A stretch of 64,000 bases of DNA from Parvibaculum sp. (GCA_017642695.1 JAEPQD010000002.1:372001-436000); one strand, 5' to 3'. Counted from the first letter of the stretch, positions 8,685 through 18,358 are shown. Numbers and translations: made by a program. The notes: generated by a model not told the origin, from the sequence alone.

Positions 8685-9094
8685 TGCGCAACCGCGAATC
8701 CCTTATCAGGCTCCACAAGTTCCAGGTGGACGAGAAGCGGCGCAAGGTAGCTGAACTCGAGCTGATGCTGGAGGAGTTCCGGCAGCGCGAACGAGATCTC
8801 GAGGCGCAGGTCGAGACGGAACAGCGCAAGGCGGGAATTTCGGATGTCGCTCATTTCGCTTACCCGATGTTTGCGAAATCCGTCATACGCCGGCGCGAGA
8901 ACATTCTCGAGTCAATCGAGGGTATAGAGCGGCAGCTCGACGTGGCCAAGGAAGAGCTGGGCGCCGCGTTTCGCGAACTCAAGAAGTACGAACTTCTCGA
9001 AGATGGCCGCAAGCGCAAGGTTCGCAAGGAAGCCATGCGTGTGGAACAGGCCGACCTCGACGAGATAGCGCTGACGATTCACCGGCGCCACTGA
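8684..9094 (+). CDS. fliJ: Flagellar export chaperone/stalk protein FliJ
   Basis: Small (136-residue), highly charged helical protein that forms a two-helix coiled coil through its whole length, as FliJ does. It binds the FliI hexamer and couples it to FlhA during flagellar protein export. The ATG at 8684 overlaps the fliI TGA and has a GAGGAGA ribosome site; a GTG one codon upstream is less likely. Sequence conservation in this family is low, so the call rests on size, coiled-coil character (for example RDLEAQVETEQRKAG) and its place after fliI. Confidence 0.88.
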   Translation: MRNRESLIRLHKFQVDEKRRKVAELELMLEEFRQRERDLEAQVETEQRKAGISDVAHFAYPMFAKSVIRRRENILESIEGIERQLDVAKEELGAAFRELKKYELLEDGRKRKVRKEAMRVEQADLDEIALTIHRRH

Positions 9095-9180
9095 CGGTAG
9101 TCAATCCGGTAAAACAGACTTTCACCTCATCTCCGGTCCGTTAATATGTCCGCAGACATAACAAGCTGTGGGCAACCTCC

Positions 9181-9666
9181 ATGCCGTCCTTCGACGTCGT
9201 TTCCAAAACCGATTTTGCCGAAATCGACAACGCGCTCCAGAACGTCACGCGCGAGATCGAGCAGAGATACGATTTCAAGGGATCTCATTGCAGCGTGGAG
9301 CGCAAGGAGCAGGAGCTCACGATTGCCGCGGATGACGACCTCAAGCTGAAGCAGATGCACGAGCTATTGCAGGGGCATCTGGCGCGGCGGAAAATCGAGT
9401 CCGGGGTTCTCGACTACAAGGAGCCAGAGAAAGCCGCAGGGCAAAGCGTGCGCCAGAAAGTCACGATTCGCGAAGGAATCGACAAGGAACTCGCCAAACG
9501 TATCGTCAAGGACATCAAGGGATCGGGCCTGAAGGTGCAGGTTGCCATTCAGGGCGACGAACTCAGGATATCCGGCAAGAAGCGGGATGACCTTCAGGCC
9601 GCGATCCAGTTTGTGAAGGGACTGAAAATCGAACAGCCCCTTCAATACGTCAACTTTCGCGATTAG
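9181..9666 (+). CDS. yajQ: YajQ family nucleotide-binding protein
   Basis: 161-residue member of the UPF0234/YajQ family, some of which bind cyclic di-GMP or nucleic acid. Diagnostic blocks are MPSFDVVSK at the start, QRYDFKGS in the first domain, KKIESG-like RRKIESGVLDYKEPEKA in the middle and QYVNFRD at the end. Its presence beside flagellar genes may be chance; in some bacteria YajQ affects motility through cyclic di-GMP. The stop TAG overlaps the TAA stop of the convergent gene. Confidence 0.93.
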   Translation: MPSFDVVSKTDFAEIDNALQNVTREIEQRYDFKGSHCSVERKEQELTIAADDDLKLKQMHELLQGHLARRKIESGVLDYKEPEKAAGQSVRQKVTIREGIDKELAKRIVKDIKGSGLKVQVAIQGDELRISGKKRDDLQAAIQFVKGLKIEQPLQYVNFRD

Positions 9667-9986
9667 CCGCGGAAGAATAGCCGTCGGATGAGATAGATCA
9701 GACTGATGGCTATCAGGTAACCAACGAACCTGATGGCAACCAGCTTCAGGACGTTCAAGTCCAGGTAGTCCGGGAGCGGGTTGGCGGCGCCCGCGTAGAA
9801 GTTGCGGCCAATATTCACGAGTTCGTGGACAATTGTTGCGCCGACGGCGAAAACCAAAATCCGCTTATACTGACTCATGAGAATTGCAGCGATGAGCGCA
9901 ATAACGAGTCCCTGAATCGAATTGACGTTGTCGAAGCCCATTCGTGCCCATGCGAGCGCTTCGTTGAGATATTCGGTAATTTCCAT
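9663..9986 (-). CDS. Small multi-pass membrane protein of unknown function
   Basis: 107-residue protein with a short polar N-terminus and three hydrophobic stretches (SIQGLVIALIAAILM, ILVFAVGATIVHELV and VGYLIAISLIYLI), ending in a basic tail RRLFFRG. The ATG at 9986 is chosen because of its strong GAGGGGG ribosome site; the frame is open much further upstream but codes nothing recognisable. The stop TAA overlaps the yajQ stop, so the two convergent genes share three bases. I do not recognise the family. Confidence 0.7.
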   Translation of the reverse strand: MEITEYLNEALAWARMGFDNVNSIQGLVIALIAAILMSQYKRILVFAVGATIVHELVNIGRNFYAGAANPLPDYLDLNVLKLVAIRFVGYLIAISLIYLIRRLFFRG

Positions 9987-10310
9987 CTTGTCCCCCTCAA
10001 GCGTTACCATGCGGGAGACCCCTCTCCCACAACCATGCCCGCAGCCCCTGCCACCACGCGGGTGCCGCGTGCATTCATAGGGGCAGAGGTTAGCCCAAAA
10101 TGGCACAACGTCTAGCGATTTAGGCGACAAAACCGTCAGCCTGCGTCGCAAAAGCGTCATGATCCGCAGGCTGCCGCCATTTTCAAGAATATCAGCCGAT
10201 GCAAAAGCTCTTTTTCGGCGCCGGGTTCATTGGCGGGAGACTGTGTGGTCAAGCGAAAGGTAAGTCTTGGTTAACGCTGAATCCGTCCATCATGGGCAGG
10301 TGCTACCGGA
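9987..10310. other. Non-coding stretch between the small membrane protein and flhA
   Basis: About 324 bases without a supported gene. It should contain the promoter of the minus-strand membrane protein (near 10000-10080) and the 3' end of the flhA transcript. The only clear structure is a perfect 9-bp inverted repeat listed separately. Confidence 0.5.
10137..10173 (-). terminator. Candidate terminator downstream of the flhA operon
   Basis: Perfect inverted repeat CAGCCTGCG / CGCAGGCTG with a 19-nt spacer. Read on the minus strand it is followed a few bases later by a short T-run (GGTTTTG). Position about 140 bases past the flhA stop fits an operon end; the long loop weakens the case. Confidence 0.35.
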
Positions 10311-12446
10311 TCAGATGTTTCCAACCGTACGCAAGCGCACACGCGGATGGATTTCGTTCTGCGACATCACGAATGTCTGCGGACGGAAGCGCTCAACGAT
10401 TGAGCGGACATAGGGCCGTACGCCGGGACTTGTCAGAAGGACCGGCACGTCTCCTGTGCGGGCGGCCTCCTCAAAGCGGTCCCTCATGGCCGCAATGAAT
10501 TCCTGCAGCATGGATGGCTGCATCGCGAGCTGCTTCTCCTCTCCCTGGCCGACCAGAGATTCGGCGAAAGCCTGCTCCCAGCGCGGCGATAGCGTGACTA
10601 GCGGGACCGCATTCTCCGCGTCGGTGTGGGCAGCGCAGATCTGACGCGCGAGCCTTGCCCGAACATGCTCGGTGATGAGTGTCAGGCTTTGCGTGTGACC
10701 GACTGCCTCCGCGATGCCTTCCATGATGGTCGGTAGATCGCGGATCGAGATGCGTTCGTTGAGGAGCGTCTGCAGAACGCGCTGGATGCCCGTAACGGTT
10801 ATCTGTGAAGGTACGAGATCCTCGACAAGCTTCTTGTGCTCTTTGCCAAGTTCGTCGAGCAGCTTCTGTACCTCCGCATAGGAGAGCAAGTCCGCCATGT
10901 TGTCCTTGATGATCTCGGTGAGATGCGTGGTGAGCACCGTCGGCGGATCGACAACCGTGTAGCCCCGGAAAGAGGCTTCTTCGCGCAAGCCTTCATCGAT
11001 CCATGTCGCAGGCAGGCCAAAGGCAGGCTCGGTCGTGTGCAGGCCGGGAAGCTGGATCTGTCCACCATGCGGATCCATGACCAGCAACTGGCCGACATAG
11101 ACATCTCCGCGCCCGGACTCTACTTCCTTGACGCGGATGACATAGCCGTTCGCGTCGATCTGCACGTTGTCGAGAATGCGCACGGAGGGCATCACGAAGC
11201 CCATGTCGCTCGCGATCTGGCGGCGCAGCGCCTTGATCTGATCTGTGAGCTTCTGGTGATCCTTGCCATTGATCAGCGGTAGCAGCGCATAGCCGATTTC
11301 CAAGCGCAACTCGTCCATCTTGAGTGCGGTGCTGATCGGTTCTTCCGCGACCGGCGCGTCTTGCGCCTCCTTCTCTTTCGCGAAGGCGAGCTCCGTTTCC
11401 TTGCGCTTTCTGGTTTTGGTCAGATAGTAAGCCAGGCCACCGGATCCGCCTGCGAGGAGGAGAAATGGAATTGCTGGCAGACCGGGGAGCAGCGCCATCG
11501 TGCCCATGACAAAAGAGGACATGCCAAGCGCTTGCGGATAACCCGAGAGTTGGTCGAACAGGGCTTCATCCGCCGCCCCTTCAACACCAGCCTTGGAGAC
11601 GAGAAGGCCGGCAGCAGTCGAAACGATAAGAGCCGGGATCTGGCTAACCAGACCGTCGCCGACCGTTAGCAACGTATAGGTGTGAGCGGCATCACCGAAG
11701 CTCATGCTGTTCTGAGCGACGCCGATGACAATGCCGCCGACAACGTTGATGAACGTGATGAGCAGGCCGGCGATCGCGTCGCCGCGAACGAATTTTGACG
11801 CGCCGTCCATGGCGCCGAAGAAAGAGCTTTCCTTTTCGAGGTTGGAACGGCGCTCGCGGGCTTCTTTTTCGTCGATGAGGCCTGCGGAAAGGTCGGCGTC
11901 GATGGCCATCTGCTTGCCTGGCATGGCATCGAGGGTGAAGCGTGCCGCCACCTCAGCGATACGGCCTGAACCCTTTGTGATGACGACGAAATTCACGATC
12001 ACGAGGATTGCGAACACGATCACACCGATTACGAAGTTTCCCTGCATGACGAAGTTGCCGAAAGCTTCGATGACCTTGCCGGCGCTTTCCGTACCCTCGT
12101 GTCCCTGGCCGAGGATGAGGCGCGTCGAAGCAAGGTTGAGCGCGAGCCGCAACATCGTGGCAATCAGGAGAACAGTGGGAAAGGCGCTGAATTCGAGCGG
12201 CTTCTGAATAAAGAGCGCTGTCATCAAGACAAGTACGGCGAAGGTAATCGAGATCGCCAGAGAAAAATCGAGCAGGAAGGCAGGTAGAGGCAGAATGAGG
12301 ACGACGATGATCGCCATCACGCCGAATGCGAGGGCCAGATCGCCGCGCTTGGCGAGATCGGCCATCAATCCACCGGGGGTCATACCGGCGATGCCGAGCC
12401 CTTCGAGCAATCCCTTTTTTGGCGCGGCGCTGGTGGCGTCACTCAT
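10311..12446 (-). CDS. flhA: Flagellar export gate protein FlhA
   Basis: Main component of the flagellar type III export gate in the inner membrane. The N-terminal half carries about eight membrane segments and the family blocks SAFPTVLLIATMLRLALN, VVITKGSGRIAEVAARF and DAMPGKQMAIDADL. The C-terminal half is the cytosolic docking platform (about residues 355-711), with LPGLHTTEPAFGLPATWI and DPPTVLTTHLTEII. Length 711 is typical. AGGGAAG ribosome site. It follows flbD by 39 bases and is the last gene of the fliF operon. Confidence 0.97.
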   Translation of the reverse strand: MSDATSAAPKKGLLEGLGIAGMTPGGLMADLAKRGDLALAFGVMAIIVVLILPLPAFLLDFSLAISITFAVLVLMTALFIQKPLEFSAFPTVLLIATMLRLALNLASTRLILGQGHEGTESAGKVIEAFGNFVMQGNFVIGVIVFAILVIVNFVVITKGSGRIAEVAARFTLDAMPGKQMAIDADLSAGLIDEKEARERRSNLEKESSFFGAMDGASKFVRGDAIAGLLITFINVVGGIVIGVAQNSMSFGDAAHTYTLLTVGDGLVSQIPALIVSTAAGLLVSKAGVEGAADEALFDQLSGYPQALGMSSFVMGTMALLPGLPAIPFLLLAGGSGGLAYYLTKTRKRKETELAFAKEKEAQDAPVAEEPISTALKMDELRLEIGYALLPLINGKDHQKLTDQIKALRRQIASDMGFVMPSVRILDNVQIDANGYVIRVKEVESGRGDVYVGQLLVMDPHGGQIQLPGLHTTEPAFGLPATWIDEGLREEASFRGYTVVDPPTVLTTHLTEIIKDNMADLLSYAEVQKLLDELGKEHKKLVEDLVPSQITVTGIQRVLQTLLNERISIRDLPTIMEGIAEAVGHTQSLTLITEHVRARLARQICAAHTDAENAVPLVTLSPRWEQAFAESLVGQGEEKQLAMQPSMLQEFIAAMRDRFEEAARTGDVPVLLTSPGVRPYVRSIVERFRPQTFVMSQNEIHPRVRLRTVGNI

Positions 12447-12485
12447 CTGTTGCTTCCCTGAAAACCTGTATGCCGGCGTCCAAAA

Positions 12486-13853
12486 TCAACCGAACTGGGG
12501 ACGAGCTTCGCCCGGAGTGGGAACCGAGATTCCCTGTTCGCCGTATTCCTTGAGCTTGTTGCGCAAGGTGCGGATGGAGATGCCCAGAATGTTCGCAGCA
12601 TGAGTGCGATTGCCAAGGCAGTGATCGAGTGTCTGCAGGATGAGATCCTGTTCGACCTCGGCGACCGTCTTGCCGACAAAGGCACGCGAGGCGGCATCTG
12701 CGGCCGCCGCTGCCTTCTGGGCGACGCCATTGAGTGGGGTTTCCTCAAGACGTGTGCCGTCCGGGAGGCGAATGGCGTTGACGTCGATTTCTTCACTTGT
12801 GGTGAGGAGGACTGCGCGGTGCATCGTATTTTCTAGTTCACGTACGTTGCCCGACCAGCGATGGCGTGTGAGGAAGCCTCGAGCGTCGTCCGAAAGGGCC
12901 TTCGACGGCAGGCCGTTTGTTCTGGCGTAGCGGGCCGCGAAATGGTCCGCCAGGGCGAGAATATCGGCGGGCCGCTCGCGAAGCGCCGGCAGCTGCAGGT
13001 TCACGACGTTCAGGCGATAGAATAGGTCTTCACGAAAGCGGCCCGATTGTGCTTCCGACTGGAGATTGCGGTTCGAGGTCGCGATAATGCGGATGTTGAC
13101 CTTGACCGGGCTCTTGCCGCCGACGCGGTCGATTTCGCGTTCCTGGATGGCGCGCAGGAGTTTCGCCTGCAGGCGGATGTCCATCTCGCTGATTTCATCC
13201 AGGAGCAGCGTACCGCCGTCGGCCTCTTCGAACTTGCCAATACGGCGCGCGACGGCGCCAGTGAAGGCGCCCTTCTCGTGGCCAAAGAGTTCGGATTCGA
13301 GAAGATTTTCCGGAATTGCAGCGCAGTTCACCGAGATGAATGGTTTGTCACGGCGGAGTGAACGGTCATGGACGTAGCGGGCCATGACTTCCTTGCCAGT
13401 GCCGGATTCGCCGGTTATCAGGATCGACGCTTCGGACGCGGCCACCTGGTCGGCGAGTTTCACGACGTCGGCCATCTTCGAATCCTTGAAGATGAGCGCG
13501 TGGCTTTCCTCGGCAACGGCGGCGAGCACCGCAGCAATGAGCTCAGCGTCCGGGGGCAGTGGAATGTATTCCTTGGCGCCAGCGCGAATTGCGTTCACGG
13601 CGGCGCGTGCGTCCGTCTCGACGCCGCAAGCAACGACGGGAATGCAGATGTGCTCGGCCTGCAACCGGGGGATGAGGTTCGAGATGTCGACAGCAACGTC
13701 GACCATCATCAAGTCCGCACCGCGCCCAGACCGCAATGTCTCGATCGCCTGATCGATCGTTTCCGTATGCGTTACCTTCGCGCCCTTCGACATCGCCATC
13801 TTGGTGGCGGTGGAGAGCTGTCCATTCAGGGTTCCGACGATCAGAAGGCGCAT
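12486..13853 (-). CDS. flbD: Sigma-54-dependent flagellar transcription activator FlbD
   Basis: Bacterial enhancer-binding protein that activates late flagellar (hook and filament) genes with sigma-54 in Caulobacter-type hierarchies. Residues 1-115 are a degenerate receiver (MRLLIVGTLNGQL start). The AAA+ domain follows, with Walker A GESGTGKE at 148-155 and the sigma-54 contact loop GAFTGA at 195-200. The C-terminus has a Fis-type helix-turn-helix (NRTHAANILGISIRTLRNKL). In Caulobacter FlbD is controlled by FliX rather than by a kinase, and the degenerate receiver here fits that. GAGGAG ribosome site. The likely target is the -24/-12 promoter upstream of fliK in this window. Confidence 0.95.
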   Translation of the reverse strand: MRLLIVGTLNGQLSTATKMAMSKGAKVTHTETIDQAIETLRSGRGADLMMVDVAVDISNLIPRLQAEHICIPVVACGVETDARAAVNAIRAGAKEYIPLPPDAELIAAVLAAVAEESHALIFKDSKMADVVKLADQVAASEASILITGESGTGKEVMARYVHDRSLRRDKPFISVNCAAIPENLLESELFGHEKGAFTGAVARRIGKFEEADGGTLLLDEISEMDIRLQAKLLRAIQEREIDRVGGKSPVKVNIRIIATSNRNLQSEAQSGRFREDLFYRLNVVNLQLPALRERPADILALADHFAARYARTNGLPSKALSDDARGFLTRHRWSGNVRELENTMHRAVLLTTSEEIDVNAIRLPDGTRLEETPLNGVAQKAAAAADAASRAFVGKTVAEVEQDLILQTLDHCLGNRTHAANILGISIRTLRNKLKEYGEQGISVPTPGEARPQFG

Positions 13854-13909
13854 GTGCGGCTCCTCTACTTTCTGTTCTCTGCTTCTAGTTGCAAGTGCCT
13901 GGGCAGAAG

Positions 13910-14269
13910 TCAGCCAACTCCGCCCTTGACGATTTCGGTCATGGTGACGCCTAGCCTGTCGTCCACGACGACGACCTCGCCGCGCGCCACCAGACGATCG
14001 TTGACATAGATGTCAATGGCTTCGCCGACCTTGCGGTCGAGCTCGACGACGGCACCCCGGCCCAGCTTCAGCAGGTTCGAGACTTCGATGTGCGTCTTGC
14101 CGAGGACGGCGGACACGTTCACGGGAACGTCGAACACCGCTTCGAGATCGTGCGCCGTGCGTGCCAGTTCCTCGTCGCCGGAAGTGTCGTCGTCAGCTTC
14201 GGCCGTTGCTGGAACAGCTTCCGCGTTCGCGAGATCGGGCAGGGAAACTTCGTCGTCCTGATTGGCCAT
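13910..14269 (-). CDS. fliN: Flagellar motor switch protein FliN
   Basis: C-ring protein of 119 residues. The N-terminal 45 residues are acidic and variable (ATAEADDDTSGDEE). The C-terminal SpoA domain has FDVPVNVSAVLGKTHIEVSN, LGRGAVVELDRKVGE and IYVNDRLVARGEVVVVDDRLGVTMTEI, all characteristic of FliN. The start at 14269 is chosen for its AAGGAG ribosome site; the frame also extends upstream into fliH. It lies 24 bases after fliH. Confidence 0.93.
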   Translation of the reverse strand: MANQDDEVSLPDLANAEAVPATAEADDDTSGDEELARTAHDLEAVFDVPVNVSAVLGKTHIEVSNLLKLGRGAVVELDRKVGEAIDIYVNDRLVARGEVVVVDDRLGVTMTEIVKGGVG

Positions 14270-14294
14270 GATCGTGCGCTCCTTGGTGGGTCCG

Positions 14295-14984
14295 TTATTG
14301 TTTCTGGCGATCGGCGGGACTGTTCGGCTCAGGCATGGCAAGAGCATTACGGTCCGCCTTCGAGGCGGAAAGTGTTTCTACGTAGCGGGCGACAATGTCC
14401 CCGATCTCCTGCTCGATTTCGTCGTGATTGCGAACCACGCCGCCATCTGCCCATTCGACAACGCAATCGCCTTCCGTCAGTCCTGGTTCGCCGAGGAGAA
14501 TGATGCGACCCGAAAGACCCCGTTCCATGGCCATCCGATCCACGTTTTCCTTCAAACGGTCGACCAGTGAGGCGGAAACGCGCAGCAGAATGTGCGGCTC
14601 CCGGTTCAGATGGGTAAGGCAATCGCGCAGGACAGCCTCTATTTCTGCTTCCGGACGAGTGGCGATCATCGCCGGGGCAAGCTTCCGCGAGGCCTCCAGC
14701 GCGACAGCGAGCGATTCCTTCGTTATCGAGGCCATGTGGCCGTCGAGTGCGGAGAGGAGGCTCGCCGCGCTTGTCGCGAGTTGCGTCATGGCGGTTTCCA
14801 GTTCGCGCTCGCTCCTCGCGGCCGCTTCCTGCATCCCCGCGGCGTGACCGTCCGCGTATCCCCGCTCCCTGGCCGTCTCCAGATCGGCGTCCGTCAGACC
14901 GTTCGACGAATTCGTCTCGGCGGCCGAATGGGTCGGCTTCTCTCCGAAGTGTGTGTCGAATGTAAATTTCACAGCCTGTTTCAT
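14295..14984 (-). CDS. fliH: FliH-like flagellar export regulator (FlbE)
   Basis: 229-residue protein in the position of fliH (called flbE in Caulobacter), between fliG and fliN. Features fit FliH: a low-complexity Ala/Glu/Arg-rich N-terminal half with Gly-spaced helical repeats (ARERGYADGHAAGMQEAAAR), then a C-terminal domain (RILLGEPGLTEGDCVVEWADGGV-like region) that resembles V-ATPase subunit E. FliH is a negative regulator and membrane anchor of FliI. The ATG at 14984 is preferred because an upstream start at 15059 would overlap fliG. Sequence conservation is weak, so context is a main part of the evidence. Confidence 0.85.
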   Translation of the reverse strand: MKQAVKFTFDTHFGEKPTHSAAETNSSNGLTDADLETARERGYADGHAAGMQEAAARSERELETAMTQLATSAASLLSALDGHMASITKESLAVALEASRKLAPAMIATRPEAEIEAVLRDCLTHLNREPHILLRVSASLVDRLKENVDRMAMERGLSGRIILLGEPGLTEGDCVVEWADGGVVRNHDEIEQEIGDIVARYVETLSASKADRNALAMPEPNSPADRQKQ

Positions 14985-15021
14985 GTCTTCTGTCCGGCCG
15001 CGGCGTGGCGGTACGAGTTCA

Positions 15022-16047
15022 TCAGTAAATGAGTTCGTTGTCGGAACTGTCCGACGCAATCATTATCTCGCCCTTGTTTGCGAGATCCTTGGCAACATTG
15101 ACCATTGTCGTCTGAGCTTCATCGACGTCCTTGAGGCGGACGGGCCCCATCATCTCCATGTCCTCGCGCAGGATTTTCGCCGCGCGTTCAGACATGTTGG
15201 CGAAGAAGAGATCCCGAAGTGCGTCGGACGATCCCTTTAGAGCGATGCCGAGCTTGTTCTTGTCCACAGCACGAAGCAGCGTCTGCACCGAGCCTGGATC
15301 GAGACGGCCGAGGTCCTCGAAGGTGAACATGAGGGCCTTGATGCGATCGGCGGATTCACGGGCGCGCTCTTCCAGGGCCGCGAGGAAACGACCTTCGGTC
15401 TGGCGATCGAAATTGTTGAATATCTCAGCCATGAGTTCATGGCTGTCGCGGCGATTTGTGCGGGACAGGTTGGACATAAATTCGGAGCGGAGGGTCTGTT
15501 CAACCTTGTCGAGAATTTCCTTCTGCACCGCCTCCATACGGAGCATGCGGGTCACGACTTCGAGTGCGAAGTCCTCGGGCAGGCAGGCGAGGACACGTGC
15601 CGCATGTTCTGAGCGGATCTTTGTGAGCACCACGGCGACCGTCTGCGGATACTCGTTCTTGAGATAGCTCGCGAGAACGGCCTCGTTCACGTTGCCGAGC
15701 TTTTCCCACATGGTTCGACCGGCGGGTCCGCGGATTTCGTCCATGACGGAAGTCACGCGATCTTCCGGCAGGAACCGCATCAAAAGTCGTTCAGTCGATT
15801 CATATGAGCCAACCAGTGCACCCGTGCCGGAGACCTTGGACGCGAACTCGACGAGAAGTTTCTCAACCGTGCCTGCCTGGATCGTGCCGAGCGAAGACAT
15901 GATCTGCGACATTTCGCGAATCTCGTCTTCGTCGAACATCTCCCAGAGCGGCGCGGCGTCATCTGCGCCGAGCGCGAGCATGAAGATCGCGGCCTTTTGC
16001 GGGCCGGACAGGACCTTGTCATCCTTGAGTTTCGGTGCCGTTGCCAC
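15022..16047 (-). CDS. fliG: Flagellar motor switch protein FliG
   Basis: C-ring/rotor protein that contacts the MS-ring (FliF) and the stator. The N-terminal block [20 protein letters not shown], the middle [13 protein letters not shown] and the C-terminal torque helix region ([24 protein letters not shown], with the charged residues of the motor interface, and [21 protein letters not shown]) are all present. Length 341 is normal. The start is GTG at 16047 with AAGGACA upstream. It follows fliF by 11 bases. Confidence 0.97.
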   Translation of the reverse strand: MATAPKLKDDKVLSGPQKAAIFMLALGADDAAPLWEMFDEDEIREMSQIMSSLGTIQAGTVEKLLVEFASKVSGTGALVGSYESTERLLMRFLPEDRVTSVMDEIRGPAGRTMWEKLGNVNEAVLASYLKNEYPQTVAVVLTKIRSEHAARVLACLPEDFALEVVTRMLRMEAVQKEILDKVEQTLRSEFMSNLSRTNRRDSHELMAEIFNNFDRQTEGRFLAALEERARESADRIKALMFTFEDLGRLDPGSVQTLLRAVDKNKLGIALKGSSDALRDLFFANMSERAAKILREDMEMMGPVRLKDVDEAQTTMVNVAKDLANKGEIMIASDSSDNELIY

Positions 16048-16058
16048 TTTCTGTGTCC

Positions 16059-17732
16059 TTACGCGGTTTCGTGAAGCCAGCTGCGCAGAATGGAAATCGA
16101 TTCATCGGGGTGGCTGGTTACCAGTTCGCCGATCTTGCGAACCGAGGATTGCTTCACCTTGCCGGCGACTTGGGCGATGTCGATCAGCATGTCTTCATTG
16201 AGTTGCTCCGGCGCAGGGAGTGCTCCCGCTGCTCCTTCCATACCGTCGGGACCTGAGAGTGCAACCTGGTCGCCACCACCCTGCGGTAGAGCGAGCATAC
16301 CGCCGGTATGAGATCCGCCGATCACTCCTCCTGAGAGGCGCGAAATGAGCGGCCGCAGGACAAAGAACATCGCAACCAGTCCGAGAACGGCCATTACCGC
16401 AAGTTCGACAAGTCGCATAATGTCGGCGCGACCGAATCCCATGAAGCCGGTCTTGGGTGCTTCATTGGCGAGGTCCAACACGGCTTCCGAAGGCTGTGCA
16501 AACTGTAGATTGACGACCTCAACTTGGTCACCCCGTGCCTCGTCGAAGCCCATGGCGGATCGGACGAGGGCTTCTATTTTTTCGAGTTCCTGCTCGGAAC
16601 GCGGTGTGTAGACCATGTCGCCGTCCGCGCCGGCCGCGTAGGAACCGTCGACAAGCACCGCGACGGAGAGACGCTTTACCCTGCCGGGCTCAAGCACTTC
16701 CGTCTTGGTCGTGCGTGAAATCTCATAGTTGACGGTTTCCTCGGTTCGATTTGCCGCCTGTTTGGAGCCGGTTTCCGTTTCCTCGCCACCGAGATTGGCA
16801 TTCGGCAGATTGTTGCCGACCGTTACCCCGTCGTTGCGAACGCCATCGGTGCTGGAAGAGGAATCCTCAACCGTTTGCGTCGAACGAACGACCTGACTTG
16901 CCGGATCATAGGTGTCAGACGTCTGGGTGATCCGATTGTAGTCCATCTGCGCGGTAACTTCGACGCGCGCCTTCTCGGCCCCGACAACGCGCTGAAGGAT
17001 GGTTTCCAGGTGCGTGCGAAGCCGGTTCTCGTAACCCGTGCGTCGTTCGTCGACGGAACTGGTCAGCATGGCTTGTGAATCATCGCCGGTACCGCTGGCG
17101 AGTAGCGTGCCGCGTTCGTCGACGATCGAGACGCGGCCTGGTGCGAGGCCGTCCACCGCTGACGATACCAGGTACTGGATAGCCTTAACCTGCTGCGTCG
17201 AAAGGGTGTTGCGTGAAACCTTGAGTACGATGGAGGCCGTCGGTTCGCGGCGATCGCGTGAAAAAAGCTCCCGCTCTGGTAGAACGAGATGGACACGCAC
17301 TGCCTCGATGCCGTCGATCGAACGTATCGTTCGCGCGAGTTCGCCTTCGAGCGCTCTCAGGTGATTGATGTTCTGGACGAAACTGGTGGTGCCAAGCGCA
17401 TCAGCATTGTCGAAAATCTCGTAACCGACCGTGCCGCCTGCGGGGAGCCCCTTTTCCGCCAGCATCATGCGAAGCCGCAGCACGTCCGAGCGAGGCACGT
17501 AGATCATGCTGCCGTCGCCGCGAAGTTCATAAGGCACATCCGTTGCGTCGAGTTCGGCGACCATCTTCGCCGCGTCATCGACGCCGACGTCGGAAAAGAG
17601 CAATGCCTTCGGTTCGTCGCTCATGCGGAACGCGATAAAACCGAAAAAGCCGAGCAGCGTAATGCCGACAAGGGCGAGCGTCGCGAGGCGCATCATGCCC
17701 AGGGACCTGAGAAGATTCGAGAAATTGCTCAC
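16059..17732 (-). CDS. fliF: Flagellar MS-ring protein FliF
   Basis: Inner-membrane ring protein of 557 residues on which the basal body is built. Two membrane segments are visible, near residues 17-37 and 430-450. Between them lie ring-building motifs ([49 protein letters not shown]) and a low-complexity Ser/Asn loop. The C-terminal tail ([24 protein letters not shown]) binds FliG. I choose the GTG at 17732 because a GAGGTGGG ribosome site lies directly upstream; an in-frame ATG 23 codons earlier has none. First gene of the operon fliF-fliG-fliH-fliN-flbD-flhA. Confidence 0.96.
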   Translation of the reverse strand: MSNFSNLLRSLGMMRLATLALVGITLLGFFGFIAFRMSDEPKALLFSDVGVDDAAKMVAELDATDVPYELRGDGSMIYVPRSDVLRLRMMLAEKGLPAGGTVGYEIFDNADALGTTSFVQNINHLRALEGELARTIRSIDGIEAVRVHLVLPERELFSRDRREPTASIVLKVSRNTLSTQQVKAIQYLVSSAVDGLAPGRVSIVDERGTLLASGTGDDSQAMLTSSVDERRTGYENRLRTHLETILQRVVGAEKARVEVTAQMDYNRITQTSDTYDPASQVVRSTQTVEDSSSSTDGVRNDGVTVGNNLPNANLGGEETETGSKQAANRTEETVNYEISRTTKTEVLEPGRVKRLSVAVLVDGSYAAGADGDMVYTPRSEQELEKIEALVRSAMGFDEARGDQVEVVNLQFAQPSEAVLDLANEAPKTGFMGFGRADIMRLVELAVMAVLGLVAMFFVLRPLISRLSGGVIGGSHTGGMLALPQGGGDQVALSGPDGMEGAAGALPAPEQLNEDMLIDIAQVAGKVKQSSVRKIGELVTSHPDESISILRSWLHETA

Positions 17733-17897
17733 CAACCCACCTCTTCGTGTCAGCGCGCAAGACGCGGGCCCGTTTCCTGGACCTATGCCTTCGCCCGACA
17801 ACAGGTGAGTCGCAATTCCTTTGCCCTCTGAACCCCGATTCCGATTGTCCTATCGGGGGTCTCCCGTGCCGCTGGGCAGAAATTACCGCCTGCACGC

Positions 17898-17912
17898 TAA
17901 ACAGATGTTTAA
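17898..17912 (-). promoter_or_regulatory. Candidate CtrA box upstream of the fliF operon
   Basis: On the minus strand the sequence is TTAA-N7-TTTA, matching the CtrA consensus TTAA-N7-TTAA at seven of eight positions with the correct spacing. It lies about 165 bases upstream of the fliF GTG. In Caulobacter the fliF operon is a direct CtrA target. Confidence 0.6.
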
Positions 17913-17960
17913 CGAGCCCGGCAATTTTTGCCGAGCAGCTCTTTGACAGAGAGGGAAATG

Positions 17961-17994
17961 AAAAAGCGCCGGCGGAGGGAGGTTCCGCCGGCGC
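17961..17994 (-). terminator. Intrinsic terminator after sciP
   Basis: 11-bp GC-rich stem GCGCCGGCGGA/TCCGCCGGCGC with a 7-nt loop, followed on the minus strand by five T. It begins 35 bases after the sciP stop codon. Confidence 0.88.
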
Positions 17995-18029
17995 CCGAAA
18001 GACAGCAAGTACGCAGGTACTCTTCTATC

Positions 18030-18305
18030 TCACTGCCTGTACTGCTGAACACGTGTCGCTCGTAGGCCGGCCAGCCCGTGACGTTCGATGGACCGCTGCC
18101 AGCTCAGGAATTCCTCCACCGTCAGCGTATAGCGCCGGCAGGCGTCATCCAGGCTGATCAGACCGCCGCGGACAGCCGCGACGACCTCAGCCTTGCGGCG
18201 GATCACCCAACGCTTGGTGTCGGGCGGGGGCAGGTCGGCAACGGTGAGCGGGCTCCCGTCGGGGCCGATCACGTAGTTGACCTTCATGGTCTGGTGCTCA
18301 CTCAT
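18030..18305 (-). CDS. sciP: CtrA inhibitor SciP (DUF1153)
   Basis: 91-residue helix-turn-helix protein of the DUF1153 family. In Caulobacter SciP binds CtrA on DNA and blocks transcription of CtrA targets after replication starts, including flagellar genes. The conserved start MSEHQTMKVNYVIGPDGSPL and the blocks RWVIRRKAEVVAAVRGGL and ACRRYTLTVEEFLSWQRSI are almost identical in character to the Caulobacter protein. It has its own terminator and lies upstream of fliF, separated from flgD by another terminator, so it is probably a single-gene unit. Confidence 0.93.
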   Translation of the reverse strand: MSEHQTMKVNYVIGPDGSPLTVADLPPPDTKRWVIRRKAEVVAAVRGGLISLDDACRRYTLTVEEFLSWQRSIERHGLAGLRATRVQQYRQ

Positions 18306-18358
18306 CGAACTTTGGTCTCCGTGCTCTTCGCTGGGTTCAGAGCATAGGTGGACGACTT

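Noticed and set aside
18030-18305. A transposase-like reading of the small HTH gene
   Set aside because: The helix-turn-helix of DUF1153 resembles that of Trp-repressor-like or transposase proteins, but the full sequence matches SciP.
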